From positions 1-19,969 of the forward strand of contig CBFGYO010000069.1 in assembly GCA_965652975.1 (NCBI GenBank): 19,969 nucleotides of DNA, in the 5' to 3' direction. Of this stretch, positions 18,681 to 19,969 are shown piece after piece (the stretch's first letter is position 1; each line of letters starts with the position of its first letter). The position numbers and the translations under genes are program-made. The notes under the pieces were generated by a model. That model did no database searches, was not told where the DNA came from, and saw only the letters and a list, made by a program, of their open reading frames with translations. Source of the stretch: CADEDV01 sp036374495 (GTDB taxonomy: Bacteria; Bacteroidota; Bacteroidia; Chitinophagales; Chitinophagaceae).

Positions 18681-19969
18681 ATGCTTTTCAACAACCAATT
18701 GCTTGCCCATACAGGTACCTCTGTAGAGGAACTGGCCGGCAAAAAAATCCTATTCGCCAATTTCCCGGCGGATGGCCATTTCAACCCGATGACGGGTCTG
18801 GCTGTGCATCTTCAATCACTTGGATGCGATGTGCGCTGGTATACTTCCGGGTATTATGCTCAAAAAATTCAAAACCTTCAAATCAAACATTATCCCTTCC
18901 GCCATGCGAAAGATGTAAATGGCGGCAACCTGGAACACGTTTTTCCAGAACGTGAGCAGATTAAAGGTGCGGTGAAGAAACTGAACTTTGATATGATCCA
19001 TGCTTTCATCCTGCGCGGTCCCGAATATTATGCGGATATCGTTGATATCTACAAAGAGTTTCCTTTTGAAGCACTTGTTGCTGATTGTGCCTTCACAGGT
19101 ATACCATTTGTAACAGATAAAATGAATATCCCGGTGATTTCAATTGGTGTATTTCCACTCGTGGAAACATCAAAGGACCTTGCGCCTGCCGGTTTGGGTT
19201 TGACGCCGAAATTTTCATTTTTTGGAAGAGTAAAACAGGCGCTGCTCCGTTTTGTCGCCAATAAAATACTCTTTGCGAAGCCAAACAAAGTAATGCGTAA
19301 TGTTCTCGGCGATTACAGCATAGATCATATGAACCTGAATATTTTCGACCTGATGGTTAAGAAGTCAACATTGTTGTTGCAAAGTGGAACACCGGGTTTT
19401 GAATATTACCGCAGCGACCTTGGTAAAAACATTCGCTTTATAGGTTCCCTGCTACCATACCAGGCTGCTAAAAAAAGGGACACATGGTTTGACGAACGCC
19501 TAAATAAATACGAAAAAGTAGTGATCGTAACGCAGGGAACGGTTGAAAAAAATCCTGAAAAGATTCTCGTACCCACTCTCGAAGCTTTTCGCGACTCGGA
19601 CGTACTGGTAATTGCTACAACGGGAGGTTCAGGTACAGACGCACTGAAAAAACGTTTCCCACAGGAAAATCTGATCATCGAAGATTTCATCCCTTTTGCC
19701 GACATCATGCCATATGCTGATGCATATATCACGAATGGTGGTTATGGAGGTGTTCTATTGGGTATCGGTAACCAGTTGCCACTTGTGGTAGCAGGTATTC
19801 ATGAAGGTAAAAATGAGATCAATGCACGCATCGGCTATTTTAAGCTGGGTATAAACCTGAAAACTGAATCTCCAAAGCCCGAGCAAATGCGAAAAGCAGT
19901 GAGAAAAGTTTTAAGCGACGAAACCTACAGGAAAAATGTAATAAAGCTGGCAAAAGAATTTGCTGGCTA
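18681..19969 (+). CDS. GT1-type glycosyltransferase (partial, cut by window end)
   Basis: 429 residues are visible and the frame is still open at the window end. This is a two-domain GT-B glycosyltransferase of the GT1/MGT (UGT-like) family, which moves sugar from a nucleotide donor to small lipophilic acceptors or glycolipids. N-terminal domain: KILFANFPADGHFNPMTGLAVHLQSLG, with H33 in the place of the catalytic base. C-terminal donor-binding motif: FIPFADIMPYADAYITNGGYGGVLLG (with TNGGYGG at 351-357) and LPLVVAGIHEGKNEINARI, the family position for the sugar-donor contact. The usual TxHGG histidine is an asparagine here, as in some bacterial subfamilies. No signal peptide. The ATG is the first in frame after 247 non-coding bases; promoter not identified. 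Acceptor unknown. Confidence 0.9.
   Translation, partial: MLFNNQLLAHTGTSVEELAGKKILFANFPADGHFNPMTGLAVHLQSLGCDVRWYTSGYYAQKIQNLQIKHYPFRHAKDVNGGNLEHVFPEREQIKGAVKKLNFDMIHAFILRGPEYYADIVDIYKEFPFEALVADCAFTGIPFVTDKMNIPVISIGVFPLVETSKDLAPAGLGLTPKFSFFGRVKQALLRFVANKILFAKPNKVMRNVLGDYSIDHMNLNIFDLMVKKSTLLLQSGTPGFEYYRSDLGKNIRFIGSLLPYQAAKKRDTWFDERLNKYEKVVIVTQGTVEKNPEKILVPTLEAFRDSDVLVIATTGGSGTDALKKRFPQENLIIEDFIPFADIMPYADAYITNGGYGGVLLGIGNQLPLVVAGIHEGKNEINARIGYFKLGINLKTESPKPEQMRKAVRKVLSDETYRKNVIKLAKEFAG

Overview
The window looks like ordinary chromosomal DNA of a Bacteroidota bacterium, most likely from or near the family Chitinophagaceae. The evidence is a TonB-dependent receptor with an N-terminal carboxypeptidase-regulatory-like domain, Bacteroidota-type promoter boxes (TAnnTTTG) upstream of several genes, almost no Shine-Dalgarno sequences, and hypothetical-protein families typical of that phylum. 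This assignment rests on recognising protein families, not on a search. I see no integrase, transposase, plasmid or phage gene, no rRNA or tRNA, and no CRISPR array.

Layout, left to right. 1-2.3 kb (+): YfcE-like phosphoesterase, a very long hairpin, then a Tat-signal PLP aminotransferase followed by an NTF2-like secreted protein. 2.3-4.1 kb (-): a four-helix membrane protein and a TolB-like beta-propeller, separated from the + genes by a strong hairpin terminator. 4.1-9.1 kb (+): TPR lipoprotein, ribulose-phosphate 3-epimerase (rpe), TonB-dependent receptor and a translationally overlapped small beta-barrel protein. 9.1-9.6 kb (-): hemerythrin-domain protein. 9.9-12.9 kb (+): PhoH-like ATPase, small lipoprotein, CrcB fluoride channel, inorganic pyrophosphatase and a half-size TauE/SafE transporter. 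13.0-13.8 kb (-): NlpC/P60 peptidase with SH3 domain. 13.8-14.65 kb: gene-free, with a G-rich tract and an 11-unit, 40-bp tandem array. 14.65-15.6 kb (+): ECF sigma factor plus a membrane-anchored putative anti-sigma factor. 15.8-20 kb: guanine-deaminase-like enzyme (-), an unknown protein (+), a Mpl/MurC-like Mur ligase (-) and a GT1-type glycosyltransferase (+) cut by the window end.

Most genes are housekeeping or envelope genes without one joint pathway. The NlpC/P60 peptidase (no visible signal peptide) and the Mpl-like ligase could both act in recycling of cell-wall peptides. The sigma/anti-sigma pair is an obvious two-gene signalling unit.

The most unusual content is non-coding: (1) the 40-bp tandem array directly upstream of the sigma-factor gene, with a dimeric 80-bp higher-order pattern; (2) a dispersed, roughly 30-bp GATAAAAG-type element in at least seven copies, mostly placed just after stop codons with the A-rich strand as sense strand; (3) a hairpin with a stem of about 40 bp downstream of the phosphoesterase gene; (4) promoter boxes so close to two start codons that leaderless mRNAs are likely; (5) a TTG-started phoH whose only visible Shine-Dalgarno serves a nine-codon overlapping ORF.
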